In this document: positions 18,419 through 26,958 of the stretch, one piece after another
Numbering within the stretch: position 1 is the first letter of the stretch
Layout of the letters: each line of letters begins with the position of its first letter
Assembly (NCBI RefSeq): GCF_009362785.1
Contig: NZ_WHNQ01000033.1
Coordinates: forward strand, 1-64,000
Direction of reading: 5' to 3'
Length of the DNA stretch: 64,000 bases
DNA from: Paraburkholderia atlantica
GTDB lineage: Bacteria; Pseudomonadota; Gammaproteobacteria; Burkholderiales; Burkholderiaceae
The notes under the pieces: generated by a model
Seen by the model: only the letters and a program-made list of their open reading frames with translations
What the model was told of the DNA's origin: nothing
The model's database searches: none
Translations under genes and position numbers: made by a program

Positions 18419-19558
18419 ATGCGTTTTGGGGGACTCATCCTGCGTCACGTCATGGCTTGCCTGCTGAACACAGTCCGCGAAGCCTCGACGATCAGCGTCG
18501 GCGTAACAGCGGCTTGGATAGGTGGCGCGCTGCTGTTCTATGCGCAGGGCGCGGCCGCCGTCACCGACATCGATACCGGTGCCGGCGCCGCCTCCGGAAT
18601 CCACACCGGCTTCGTCTCGCTGTATGGCGTGATCGATACGAGCGTCGAAATCACCGACCCCGGTTCGGGCTGGGTCGCGCGCATGGATTCCGGTGCATAT
18701 CGCGGCTCGCGCGTCGGGCTGCATGGCGCGGAGCCGCTCGGCGGCGGCAACGCGATCGTCTTCACGCTCGAAAACGGCTTCAGCTCGACCGATGGCAGCC
18801 TGCAGGTGCCCGGCTCGATCTTCAATCGCCAGGCATGGATCGCCGCGAGCGGCGGCTGGGGTGAACTGCGCTTCGGCCGTCAGTATTCGCCGATCTATAT
18901 CCCGTTCAAGGGCGATCTCGACGCGTTCGGCGCCGGCACGATCGCTTCGGGGCTCAACAACCTGTCGAAGATCACGCCGTACGCGAACAACGCGGTGGCG
19001 TATCTGTCGCCGCGCATCGCCGGCTTTAGCGCGACGCTGATGATGGCGATGCGCGACCCGTCCGGGAAGGACGGCAACGGTATCGACGGCTACTACGTGA
19101 CCGCGTCGTATCGGCTCGACCAGTTGCATCTGTTGTACGCGCGCCAGCAGACCCACGGTGCCGGCGCACTGCGCGCGAATCTCGGCGGCGCGAACTACGC
19201 GTTCGGCAAGCTGCGCGTGTGGCTGTCCTTTTTCAATGGCGATGGCGGCGCGCCGGTCTATCACGGCGCGGGCGGTTCGCTGTCGGCGCAGTACAGTTTT
19301 TCGACCAACGCGCGTGCGTCGCTCGGCTATGCGCACGTGCGCGACTACACGACGCCCGGCGGCAGCGCGGACCAGTTCAGCGCGGCACTCGAATACAGCA
19401 TGTCGCCCACGCTGCTGCTGTACTTCAGCGCCGCGTATCTCGCGAACCACGACGACTCGAGCTTCACGCTGCGCGGTGTCAACGTGACCGGGCTGCCGGT
19501 CGCCTATCCGGGTGCGCCTGTGGCGGGTGTTCAATTCGGTGTGATCGAGCGTTTCTAG
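18419..19558 (+). CDS. Gram-negative porin (OmpC-like, Burkholderia type)
   Basis: A 379-aa outer-membrane beta-barrel protein ending in the C-terminal Phe needed for BAM assembly (GVIERF). It has alternating amphipathic strands such as GSRVGLHGAEPLGGGNAIVF and GELRFGRQYSPIY. The N terminus is unusually long before the barrel; ATG 18452 is an alternative start, and neither start has a well-spaced ribosome site. A general or sugar-acid porin role fits the neighbourhood. Confidence 0.8.
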   Translation: MRFGGLILRHVMACLLNTVREASTISVGVTAAWIGGALLFYAQGAAAVTDIDTGAGAASGIHTGFVSLYGVIDTSVEITDPGSGWVARMDSGAYRGSRVGLHGAEPLGGGNAIVFTLENGFSSTDGSLQVPGSIFNRQAWIAASGGWGELRFGRQYSPIYIPFKGDLDAFGAGTIASGLNNLSKITPYANNAVAYLSPRIAGFSATLMMAMRDPSGKDGNGIDGYYVTASYRLDQLHLLYARQQTHGAGALRANLGGANYAFGKLRVWLSFFNGDGGAPVYHGAGGSLSAQYSFSTNARASLGYAHVRDYTTPGGSADQFSAALEYSMSPTLLLYFSAAYLANHDDSSFTLRGVNVTGLPVAYPGAPVAGVQFGVIERF

Positions 19559-19665
19559 CGCGCATCGCAATACGTGATTAATTGGTATATGTCGAATGCA
19601 CTTTTGATGCGGCTGCGAATTGACGAGAGAGTCGCGCGAGTCGGAATTGCAAAAGCGTCGCGAAT

Positions 19666-19692
19666 AAAAAAAAGCCGACACAGTGTGTCGGC
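19666..19692 (-). terminator. Leftward intrinsic terminator
   Basis: GCCGACAC, three-base loop, GTGTCGGC, then eight T residues when read on the minus strand. Confidence 0.85.
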
Positions 19693-19880
19693 CTAAAGAT
19701 TCTGGCATCCGAGGATGATGGCCAGAACCTGAGAGACATTGACTCGCAGAGCAACCCCAGCGCTGTATTTCGGGCGGTCGATCTGCGTCGTACTTTAACG
19801 TTAGCTTTCAGCGCGAGAAGATTGAGAGCGCGTTCCGCTGATTGCTCTTCGTTCGAATGCCGATCCAGAAAGCATGGCGG
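19666..19880 (-). ncRNA. Candidate small RNA ending in a strong terminator
   Basis: On the minus strand a TATACT -10-like element (19888-19883) is followed about 190 bases later by a perfect 8-bp stem GCCGACAC/GTGTCGGC and eight T residues, with no credible gene between. A short in-frame peptide (24 codons from the ATG at about 19875) exists and could make this a leader or dual-function RNA. No known RNA family is recognised. Confidence 0.35.
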
Positions 19881-20085
19881 TGAGTATAGCGTCGCCAATC
19901 GACTTTGTGGAACCGCACTTCGGCGAATGGGTTAATGAGTTTTTCCCGATGTTTAACGTCGTATGGTTGGATTTACATAATGCGCAGATTCAACCGGAGC
20001 ACGACCGCGCCGACACGGTTCCGATAGAACAGGAAACGGGGTAGTGGCGCTATGCTAGCGGTTTCGTCTACTCGAGGAGCGACCG

Positions 20086-20793
20086 ATGACCCAACATGCA
20101 GGTTCGATGATCACGTTCAACCGTCCCGACGGCAAGCAGCTACAAGGCTATTTCGCGAAGCCGGAAAAAACCGCGGGCGCGCCCGCAATCGTCGTGATCC
20201 AGGAATGGTGGGGCTTGAACGACCAGATTCGCGGCGTCGCCGATCGCCTCGCGAAAGCCGGCTACTTTGCACTCGTGCCCGATCTGTATCGCGGCAAGTC
20301 GACGGTCGAAGAGGACGAGGCGCACCATCTGATGAGCGGCCTCGATTTCGGCGATGCCGCAACGCAGGACGTGCGGGGCGCGGTCCAGTATTTGCAGCAG
20401 CACGCTGCGAAGGTCGGTGTGACCGGCTATTGCATGGGCGGCGCGCTGACGTTCCTCGCGCTGTGCAACGTGCCCGAAGTGGCGGCCGGCGTCGTCTGGT
20501 ATGGCTTTCCGCCGCTCGACTATATCGACGCGTCGAAGATCAAGGTTCCGGTGATGGGCCACTGGGGTCTGCAAGATGAGTTCTTCGCTGCCGACACCGT
20601 CGACGCGCTCGAAAAGAAACTCACCGACGCGAAGGTCGACATCGAGTTTCATCGTTATCTGGCGCGTCACGCGTTTGCGAACGAAACGGCGGTTGGGTCG
20701 GGCCGCATCGCGAGGACACAATACGATCCGGTCTGGGCGCAACAGGCGTGGGATCGCACGCTGACGTTCTTTGGCCGCACGCTGTGGAAATGA
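20086..20793 (+). CDS. Dienelactone hydrolase family protein
   Basis: A 235-aa alpha/beta hydrolase with the dienelactone hydrolase layout: Glu40 in IQEWWG, nucleophile Cys116 in GYCMGG, Asp164 in HWGLQDEFF and His195 in ARHAF. The family opens dienelactones in chlorocatechol breakdown, but many chromosomal members act on other esters or lactones. It stands alone with its own terminator, without modified ortho-cleavage genes, so the physiological substrate is uncertain. Confidence 0.85.
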   Translation: MTQHAGSMITFNRPDGKQLQGYFAKPEKTAGAPAIVVIQEWWGLNDQIRGVADRLAKAGYFALVPDLYRGKSTVEEDEAHHLMSGLDFGDAATQDVRGAVQYLQQHAAKVGVTGYCMGGALTFLALCNVPEVAAGVVWYGFPPLDYIDASKIKVPVMGHWGLQDEFFAADTVDALEKKLTDAKVDIEFHRYLARHAFANETAVGSGRIARTQYDPVWAQQAWDRTLTFFGRTLWK

Positions 20794-20866
20794 ACCGGTG
20801 AATGGCGGAAGCGGACGGCTCGTCCGCTTGTTTAGAGTGCCAGCGGTCGTGGCGCTTTCGTGATGT

Positions 20867-20900
20867 GGCCGCGCTGTTTTTGCAGCGCGGCCGTTTTGTT
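20867..20900 (+). terminator. Intrinsic terminator after the dienelactone hydrolase gene
   Basis: GGCCGCGCTG pairs with CAGCGCGGCC, followed by GTTTTGTT. Confidence 0.8.
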
Positions 20901-21375
20901 ATGCAGCCTGTTCCCAATTATAGAGGTGCGCTTCAAACCCTGCGTATTCAATGGCGTTGCCAAGACGGCGGATGTGAACTACCTGATTTGGCGCAAACGT
21001 AGTTTTCCTTATCGGATGCGTCTCTCATGAATTGCATTTGAAAGCAAAGCCAACATAAAATGCTAAACGGTATTGGAATGCTCGGTTAAGTTGTAGACAG
21101 CAGCACTTAACTCGCAGACGGTGTCGGTTCATTTCGTTGTTTGACTTGAAAGCTTCATTCCCGAGGGGGAACGGGCGACATCTCCGCAGACATTGTCTGA
21201 CCTGTCGAGTACCGGCTAATACAGTTAAGTACCTACCTAATACCCAAGGTGAAATTCGCGAGCCCGAGGCAATACGCAGGGCGGCGAGCGTCGGGGGCCC
21301 AAGGGCCGGGCCACGGCGTGTCGTTGACGTTGATGTTGACGTTTGCGTCGGAATATTCTGAGATATAATACGAAA
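20901..21375. other. Low-GC junction at the left edge of the catabolic island
   Basis: This region of 475 bases has no credible gene and base composition clearly lower in GC than the left arm. It holds a partial match to the FadR-type motif (TTGTCTGACCT, 21193-21203) and tandem GTTGAYGTT repeats near 21323-21345. No tRNA, integrase or att repeat was found at this boundary. Confidence 0.4.
21364..21369 (+). promoter_or_regulatory. TATAAT -10 element of the GntR gene
   Basis: A perfect TATAAT ends 6 bases before the ATG at 21376, which would place the transcription start at or next to the start codon and make the mRNA leaderless. No good -35 lies at 17 bases; TTTGCG at 21342 is the nearest candidate. 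Confidence 0.45.
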
Positions 21376-22077
21376 ATGAATACGATTGCGATCCCAGGCC
21401 GAGTGACTTCCGGCGAACTTCTGGAACTGGACGGCAGTGATTTCCCGGCTCAGGTGGCGGCAGAGACACGCAAACTGATCAACCGGGGAGTGCTTGCACC
21501 CGGCTTCCAACTACGACAGTCCGATCTTGCCGAGCGCTTCGGGATTAGCCGAGTGCCCGTGCGCGAGGCGCTGAAACTGCTGGCCGCTGAAGGCATCATT
21601 GAACACGATCCAAATCGTGGGTTCTTTGTCGCCCAACTGTCGAGCGACGAGGCAAGGCAACTATATCGGATGCGGCAACTGCTTGAAGCGGAATTGCTGA
21701 TGACCATCGAGTGGCCCACGCCCGCGCAGATGAAGCAACTCAAGGCAATGCTCACGGATCTGGAGCATTTGCTCGGTGCGGGTAATCGCGAAGGCTGGAT
21801 CGAGCAACACCGCGCGTTCCACGACATGATTTTCGATCTGTCGCCGAACAAGGTGCTTAAGCGCGAAGTGCTGCGATTGATGCGATTGACCGATCGCTAT
21901 CGCGCATTGGCCGCAGATATCTCAGCGAACCCTGAACACCGCAGTGCGAATATCGAGGCGCGATTGGTGAAGGCGCTGCAGAGTAAGGACAAAGACTTGC
22001 TGCTCGCAACTTACGAAAAGGGGCGCTCAATCGTTTTGAGCGGCTTGATGGCGGTGCTTGCGGCCAGAGAGACCTGA
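21376..22077 (+). CDS. GntR-family regulator (FCD domain) of the catabolic island
   Basis: A 233-aa regulator. The winged helix-turn-helix covers about residues 25-80 (LRQSDLAERFGISRVPVREA, then NRGFFVAQLS), followed by a helical FCD-type ligand domain (EQHRAFHDMIFDLSPNKVL). It sits at the left end of the island, convergent with the leftward degradation operon, and ends in its own terminator. Likely role: effector-responsive control of the degradation genes. An upstream extension of the frame is rejected because it would run through the promoter. Confidence 0.83.
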   Translation: MNTIAIPGRVTSGELLELDGSDFPAQVAAETRKLINRGVLAPGFQLRQSDLAERFGISRVPVREALKLLAAEGIIEHDPNRGFFVAQLSSDEARQLYRMRQLLEAELLMTIEWPTPAQMKQLKAMLTDLEHLLGAGNREGWIEQHRAFHDMIFDLSPNKVLKREVLRLMRLTDRYRALAADISANPEHRSANIEARLVKALQSKDKDLLLATYEKGRSIVLSGLMAVLAARET

Positions 22078-22084
22078 TCAACAG

Positions 22085-22110
22085 AAGGGGCACCCACGGT
22101 GCCCCTTTTT
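22085..22110 (+). terminator. Intrinsic terminator after the GntR gene
   Basis: GGGGCACC, loop CAC, GGTGCCCC, then five T residues. Confidence 0.9.
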
Positions 22111-22183
22111 CACATCAACAGTCGGTATCGCGCAACGTGTTTGTCATTTGACGCCCACGCGAATACTCCTGCCAACTTGCTAA

Positions 22184-22729
22184 TTAGTCGGACCCCCAGT
22201 TCGAAATCCAAAGCATGTCGTGGAAATCGACGGCCTTATTGGTTTGAAATTCACCGTAGGAACCCTGCGAATACAATAGCGGAGTCTTTGTGTCCGTATT
22301 GATGGCGGTTGCCTCCACGTGGCCAAAAATTACGGCATGCGTGCCGATTTCGACGATACGTTCGACGCTGCAATCGAAATTCACCATGGCCGTGGCCAGC
22401 GCCGGGGCGCCGGTCTTGATGCGATTCCACGTGCCGGCCTGGAATTTCTCCTCAGGCGCGATAGGGCGAGAAAACCGTTGTGCCAATTCCTGCTCGCTGC
22501 GCGCCAGGACATTGACGACGAAATGACCGGTCGCCTGCACGTGTGCCAACGAGGAATTCGCGCGATTGATACAGACGAGCAGGATAGGGGGCGCGGCACT
22601 CACGGAGGTCACGGCGGTTGCCGTCATGCCAGCAAGTGGACCATTGGCGTCGGAGCCGGTGGTGATCAAACAAACGTGCCCGGTGAGACTGCGCATGGCG
22701 CGCCTAAATTCGGATTCTTCGATGCTCAA
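22184..22729 (-). CDS. Flavin reductase (HpaC/DIM6-NTAB family)
   Basis: A 181-aa FMN-binding split-barrel protein that supplies reduced flavin to a two-component monooxygenase. Recognisable parts are FRRAMRSLTGHVCLITTG, the flavin-contacting LAGMTATAVTSVSAAPPILLV region, and the late GHVEA and LLYSQGSYGEF segments. The TTG at 22729 is preferred because a GGGGGC site lies just upstream and the residues before it are non-conserved. It is the last gene of the leftward operon. The only evident partner is the group-D flavin monooxygenase at 29417, on the divergent operon. Confidence 0.83.
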   Translation of the reverse strand: MSIEESEFRRAMRSLTGHVCLITTGSDANGPLAGMTATAVTSVSAAPPILLVCINRANSSLAHVQATGHFVVNVLARSEQELAQRFSRPIAPEEKFQAGTWNRIKTGAPALATAMVNFDCSVERIVEIGTHAVIFGHVEATAINTDTKTPLLYSQGSYGEFQTNKAVDFHDMLWISNWGSD

Positions 22730-22752
22730 TTGCGCCCCCAGGCTATAAAAAT

Positions 22753-22765
22753 TTGGTGACACCAA
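22753..22765. promoter_or_regulatory. Perfect palindrome upstream of the flavin reductase gene
   Basis: TTGGTGACACCAA is a 13-bp perfect palindrome about an odd centre, 24 bases before the flavin reductase start. It has the spacing of a GntR-type operator and may allow separate control of this gene. Confidence 0.45.
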
Positions 22766-22829
22766 TAGAAACACGGGTGGCGTCCCAAAGACGGCCGCCC
22801 CGTGAGAGAGACTCGAACGTCTCAGCCAG

Positions 22830-23501
22830 TTACTGATCCCAGCCGAAGATACTGAGCGTGCTTTCACCTGCCTCGAGCCGTTTCAACTGCTGTGCTTCTG
22901 CTGCCTCACGTGCTTCCGACGCTGCGATAGCAGTTGCGACTTGCTCGCGCGGAATGCAGACGACACCATCTTCGTCGCCAACGATCAGGTCACCTGCATT
23001 AACAGTCACGTCGTCGAGTCGGATCGGTGCGTTGATCCAGCCACGGGCGCCAAAATCCTTTCCGGTGCCGCGGATACAAAGCCCGCGTGCGAAAACCGGG
23101 AACCCGATCTCGGACAGCAGTCGCTGATCACGAACACACCCGTTAATGACGAGACCTGCGAGCCCGCGAACCTTCGAGGCCGTCGACATGATCTCGCCCC
23201 AGTACCCATGCTCGTACGCTTCGCTTACAGAGACGACCAGCACGTCGCCCGGCTGTGCGGCGTAGATCGCCCGATGCAGCCACAGGTTGTCACCACCCGG
23301 TGAATGGACGGTCACAGCAGGGCCGCATACCTTGAAACCGGATGCCACAGGCTGGATCGCTGCCGGCAGCGCACCAATCTTTCCGGCCGCTTCATGCAGC
23401 GTGGCAGAGGGTAGTTTGCCAGCCGCCTTGATCAGTGCGGTGTCCGGACGCTGAATCTCGAGGCGGGTCGTCTCTGCCGGGTTGAAGCGCGGGCCGGTCA
23501 T
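22830..23501 (-). CDS. RraA/HMG-CHA aldolase family protein 1
   Basis: A 223-aa member of the RraA-like fold. Family members include 4-carboxy-4-hydroxy-2-oxoadipate (CHA) aldolase, which splits the hydrated extradiol product into pyruvate and oxaloacetate, and oxaloacetate decarboxylases. The metal-site motif is Glu-X20-Arg-Asp (WGEIM to NGCVRD). It overlaps the next RraA gene by 4 bases. With LigJ-like and LigB-like genes in the same operon, it is a candidate for the last pathway step; two paralogues compete for that role. Confidence 0.8.
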   Translation of the reverse strand: MTGPRFNPAETTRLEIQRPDTALIKAAGKLPSATLHEAAGKIGALPAAIQPVASGFKVCGPAVTVHSPGGDNLWLHRAIYAAQPGDVLVVSVSEAYEHGYWGEIMSTASKVRGLAGLVINGCVRDQRLLSEIGFPVFARGLCIRGTGKDFGARGWINAPIRLDDVTVNAGDLIVGDEDGVVCIPREQVATAIAASEAREAAEAQQLKRLEAGESTLSIFGWDQ

Positions 23502-24175
23502 GCTTTGCTCCCAGTGGCGCGCGTTTGCAATTGGTGGTACTTGAACTGTTTGCGCGCTTCGTCGAGGCGCATGCCGGACGCGACTGCTGCACGAATGGCT
23601 CTTTCTGCTGCGTCGATTTCTTCCGCAGCGGCGAGCACGCGTTCTTCGTGTTCTTTAGGAATCGAAATGACGCCATCGGCATCACCGCGTAGCAGGTCAC
23701 CCGGAGCAACACGTACGTCGCCGATGTTGACCGGCACGTTCGTGGCTTCGACTTGCACGCGATCCTTGCCCGTGCGCATCCAGTTGTCCCTGGAGAACAC
23801 CGGATAACCGAGCGACAGGCAGAGATGGACGTCGCGGTTGATGCCGTCGATCACCGTGCCTGCGATACCACGACGGTGTGCGATTTCGGTCAGGATGTCG
23901 CCCCAAACGGTTGCATCGGTGCGACCGCCGTTGTCGAGAACAATCACGCTGCCGGGCGGCACGTCGTCGATGAAGTCGCCGACCGTGCCTGCGGGAGAAG
24001 CCGCCGGGCCGTAGAGGATCGTGAATGCACGGCCGGCCATCCGGAAGGACGGATCACGGGGCTTGATACGGCTGCATTGACCGTTGAGGCCCAGACGATC
24101 GAGAGCGTCGCTCAGCGTCGCCGTTTCGAGTTTCGCTGCACGGGCGACGTTCTTGTCTTGTTCTATTTCGGACAT
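23498..24175 (-). CDS. RraA/HMG-CHA aldolase family protein 2
   Basis: A 225-aa paralogue of its two neighbours. The motif is Asp-X20-Arg-Asp (WGDIL to DGINRD), reported for RraA-like proteins with metal-dependent oxaloacetate decarboxylase activity. It has a long charged C-terminal helix after ISIPKEHEERVLAAAEEID. It overlaps gene 1 by 4 bases and lies 2 bases behind gene 3, so the three are translationally linked. It may decarboxylate oxaloacetate or act on a differently substituted ring-fission product. Confidence 0.8.
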   Translation of the reverse strand: MSEIEQDKNVARAAKLETATLSDALDRLGLNGQCSRIKPRDPSFRMAGRAFTILYGPAASPAGTVGDFIDDVPPGSVIVLDNGGRTDATVWGDILTEIAHRRGIAGTVIDGINRDVHLCLSLGYPVFSRDNWMRTGKDRVQVEATNVPVNIGDVRVAPGDLLRGDADGVISIPKEHEERVLAAAEEIDAAERAIRAAVASGMRLDEARKQFKYHQLQTRATGSKA

Positions 24176-24177
24176 GA

Positions 24178-24840
24178 CTAATCCTTAAGCATGAATTCGT
24201 AATTGCCGCCCATCACTTCGTGGATGGGGGTGCCTGCCAGTACAGCCTTCGCCATCAGGGCTTCACGAGCCACGATCGACTCGGCGGTCTCGACCACGCG
24301 CGCAACGTTGGCAGCGCTGATGAAGATCACGGCGCTGCTGTCGGCGATCACATAATCACCGGCTTCGACGGCGGTACCGAAGACTTCGACTGGAACGTTG
24401 ACGCCCTTCTCGACGATGCGACCTCGGGCAGTGCGCGCGGTGAACGCGTTTGCGAACATCGGCAGATCCATCTCGCGGGATTCGTCGATATCACGGACCG
24501 GACCGTCGGCGATCACGCCAGCGATGCCGCGAACCTTGGCGCCCAACGACAGGATGCCGCCCCACGAACCGGCTTCGATGCCAGTGCGCTGCTCGACAAC
24601 GATCACGTCGTCGGCGCCGCCGAGTTCGATAGCGGTGGTGCCGAGGTGCCGCGGCGGGCCCGGCGGCGGATCACCGACACCGAGTTTCATCGTGATCACG
24701 CGACCCGCGATACGCTTGGTGCCCGAAGCCTGCTGCACACCGCTGACGACGCCGGTCAAACCGAGTTTGTCCAGCGCATCCGAGACGGCACAGCAGTCCA
24801 GTCGCCGAAGGCGGTGGACGTATTCGTCTTTGCTTTTCAT
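24178..24840 (-). CDS. RraA/HMG-CHA aldolase family protein 3
   Basis: A 220-aa paralogue. Here the motif is Gly-X20-Arg-Asp-X2-Glu (WGGIL to VRDIDE), the arrangement described for HMG/CHA aldolases, so this is the best candidate for the true CHA aldolase. It carries a Pro/Gly-rich insertion, DPPPGPPRHLG, absent from the other two. It is the first of the three transcribed, 14 bases after the extradiol dioxygenase. The motif assignment rests on published family motifs recalled, not on an alignment run here. Confidence 0.82.
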   Translation of the reverse strand: MKSKDEYVHRLRRLDCCAVSDALDKLGLTGVVSGVQQASGTKRIAGRVITMKLGVGDPPPGPPRHLGTTAIELGGADDVIVVEQRTGIEAGSWGGILSLGAKVRGIAGVIADGPVRDIDESREMDLPMFANAFTARTARGRIVEKGVNVPVEVFGTAVEAGDYVIADSSAVIFISAANVARVVETAESIVAREALMAKAVLAGTPIHEVMGGNYEFMLKD

Positions 24841-24854
24841 ATCTTTGCTAATCC

Positions 24855-25859
24855 TTATTGCTGGTCCGGCGACTTCCAGTAGACGAAACCCATCGCGTTG
24901 CCGGTACCGGCTTCACTGCGATAGCACGGCACGTAATCGACCACCGTCATGTCGAAGCCGATTTCGTCCATCACGCCAGCGACCGGAATCCAGTTCTTGA
25001 TTTCCGACGTGCCTGCCTGGAAGATCGCTTCGTCAAGTTCGAAGACCGGCGAAAAATCATGGTTCTTCATCGCGCTGAGGACCAATTGGTCGACGCGCTC
25101 GTCGATCACGAAGTGCGTCAGACCACCCGAGGCGATGACGGCGACGCGTGCATCCGTGTCCCACGACTGGATAGCACGACCGATCGAGCGGCCGAACGCG
25201 TGGCAGCGGGCAACGGTCGGTTGATTCGGCGGGTAGAACGTGTTGACGAGCACCGGCACGGTCGGGATCACCTGATCCTTCATCAACTGACGGAACACAA
25301 AGCCGAACGCATGCGGCGTTTCGGTTTCCGACAGACGCTGAAGGGCTGCGACGTCGAACTGATCGTTCATCGCGGTCTTGATGATGTGCTTCGCGAGTTC
25401 GGGTACGGCGGAGTAACTCGCGGTATCCGGCATATAGCCAGGCATCGCGTGACGCACACCCGGGGGCATCGTCTGAAGCTTTTCGTGGCTGATCATGTTG
25501 TTCACGATCGTCGGGCCACACATGACGCTGAGGGCGGGGATGCAGTCGGTATCGAAGATTTCCATCTGATCGTTGCCGACGATCACAACGACGTCCGGCT
25601 TCGCCTCAGCGAGAACCCGCGCCATCTCCTCGATAGCCGCGAGACATTGGGCGTGCCGGGTTTTCCATACGTCGAGCGTGATCTGTTCCCCGAGGTTCTC
25701 GGCACGCCGATAATCGACGAGTTCATCGAAGGACCACTCACGGCCCTCGAAGTGATGCTTACTCAGTCGATCATCGGGTACACGAGCGCCCCAGGTTTCA
25801 GGCGGCGTCACGAGCATGGGACCGTGCGATGTCCCCATTCCCAGTACGATTTTTGCCAT
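24855..25859 (-). CDS. Class III extradiol ring-cleavage dioxygenase (LigB superfamily)
   Basis: A 334-aa protein of the LigB superfamily, which opens catechol-type rings next to the diol using Fe(II) and O2. Metal-ligand His12 lies in GMGTSHGPML, and the catalytic His is in ASGGLTHFV near residue 240. The family's second His-bearing motif (NDH) reads NDQ at 96-98 here, and about 30 extra residues with His35-His36 precede it. Single-chain length resembles gallate- and methylgallate-type enzymes rather than two-subunit LigAB. The LigJ-like gene upstream and RraA genes downstream point to a carboxylated catechol or gallate-like substrate. Confidence 0.82.
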   Translation of the reverse strand: MAKIVLGMGTSHGPMLVTPPETWGARVPDDRLSKHHFEGREWSFDELVDYRRAENLGEQITLDVWKTRHAQCLAAIEEMARVLAEAKPDVVVIVGNDQMEIFDTDCIPALSVMCGPTIVNNMISHEKLQTMPPGVRHAMPGYMPDTASYSAVPELAKHIIKTAMNDQFDVAALQRLSETETPHAFGFVFRQLMKDQVIPTVPVLVNTFYPPNQPTVARCHAFGRSIGRAIQSWDTDARVAVIASGGLTHFVIDERVDQLVLSAMKNHDFSPVFELDEAIFQAGTSEIKNWIPVAGVMDEIGFDMTVVDYVPCYRSEAGTGNAMGFVYWKSPDQQ

Positions 25860-25886
25860 GGTTTCGGTTCCTGTGGGCGCCGGGGA

Positions 25887-26900
25887 TTATTCGTAATCCG
25901 CGAGGTCGAGCTTGAAGAAGTCGCGAGCATTGCCGAAGAAGATCTTGTCCTTCTCTTCCTGCGACAGCCAGTCGAAGCCCTGGATGTACGGCTTGATGTC
26001 GTCGAACGTACGACCCGTATCCGGATTGATAGCCGAGCCGACGCCCGGGCACTCGGCGCCGAACAGGCAGCGATCGGCACCCACGGTCTTGATCAGCAGG
26101 CGCAGCGACTCTTCCGAGTAGAGCACGGTGTCGTAATAGAGGTTACGCATACCCTCGAGGAAGTTGCGGCCAGCGCGAGCCGCACCCGACTGGAAGCGAC
26201 CGATCTGATACGGGATCGAGCCGCCGCCGTGCGAGATCATGATCTTCAGCTTCGGGAAGTCCCTGAACACGTTCGAATTGACGAGGTTGAACACCGCGAT
26301 CGTTTCTTCATTGATGAAGTGAACGGTGTAGGGCGAGCGAGCCGAGTGTGAACCCGTGGCGTGGATGTGCGCCGGGATGTCCAGTTCGCACAGCTTCTCG
26401 TACAGCGGGTACCAGTAGCGCTCACCCAGCCCCGGAGCTTCGCTGCCGCTGTTTTCGAACGGATCAGGGTTGAGCAGCACGCCCTTGAAGCCGAGTTCCT
26501 TCACGCCGCGTTCGAGTTCCGGCAGCACGGTTTCGATCGGGTCACCCGCGACTTGCGGCAGGCCGCCGACACCGATAAAGCGCTTCGGCAGCAGCTTGAC
26601 CGTGCGCGAGATGATGTTGTTCGTTTCTTCGGTGAACCAGTGCACGAGTTTGCCCGGCTTCTGGCTGTGCATCATCTGGAACGGACGCGGCGACAGCAGC
26701 TGGACGTTCGTGCCCACGCGATCGAGCATGTCGATGTGGCCGACCGGCGCCATTTCCTTCTTGTTCGCGTAGTGCAGAATCTCTTCGTCCGTCACTTCCG
26801 GCATCTTGCGACCATGCTCGCCGCGATGCGAGAGGATGTGTGCCTTGTAGACCCAGAGTTCGGCGGGCGCGCTGACGTGACCGTGGCAATCGATAATCAC
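25887..26900 (-). CDS. Amidohydrolase-2 family, LigJ-like 4-oxalomesaconate hydratase
   Basis: A 337-aa TIM-barrel protein opening with the metal-binding HxH motif (MIIDCHGHV). Later motifs are HIHATG, the His of ISHGGGSIPY, and LFGAECPG at the usual Asp strand. Length and end motifs resemble LigJ, the hydratase that converts 4-oxalomesaconate to CHA after protocatechuate or gallate cleavage. An ACMSD-type decarboxylase is the alternative. It lies 27 bases before the dioxygenase gene, which supports the hydratase role. Confidence 0.77.
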   Translation of the reverse strand: MIIDCHGHVSAPAELWVYKAHILSHRGEHGRKMPEVTDEEILHYANKKEMAPVGHIDMLDRVGTNVQLLSPRPFQMMHSQKPGKLVHWFTEETNNIISRTVKLLPKRFIGVGGLPQVAGDPIETVLPELERGVKELGFKGVLLNPDPFENSGSEAPGLGERYWYPLYEKLCELDIPAHIHATGSHSARSPYTVHFINEETIAVFNLVNSNVFRDFPKLKIMISHGGGSIPYQIGRFQSGAARAGRNFLEGMRNLYYDTVLYSEESLRLLIKTVGADRCLFGAECPGVGSAINPDTGRTFDDIKPYIQGFDWLSQEEKDKIFFGNARDFFKLDLADYE

Positions 26901-26958
26901 TTACTTGTCTCCTTGACTTAACGTGAGATGAGGGCGACTTCGTCGCCCGTTGTTCTAC

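Larger units (their letters stand above)
19559..20085. other. Intergenic region with leftward terminator
   Basis: This gap of 527 bases contains the leftward terminator at 19666-19692 and, 190 bases upstream of it on the same strand, a TATACT element (complement of 19883-19888). No protein gene is convincing; a leftward small RNA is possible. The remainder (19900-20085) is AT-rich leader for the next gene. Confidence 0.4.
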
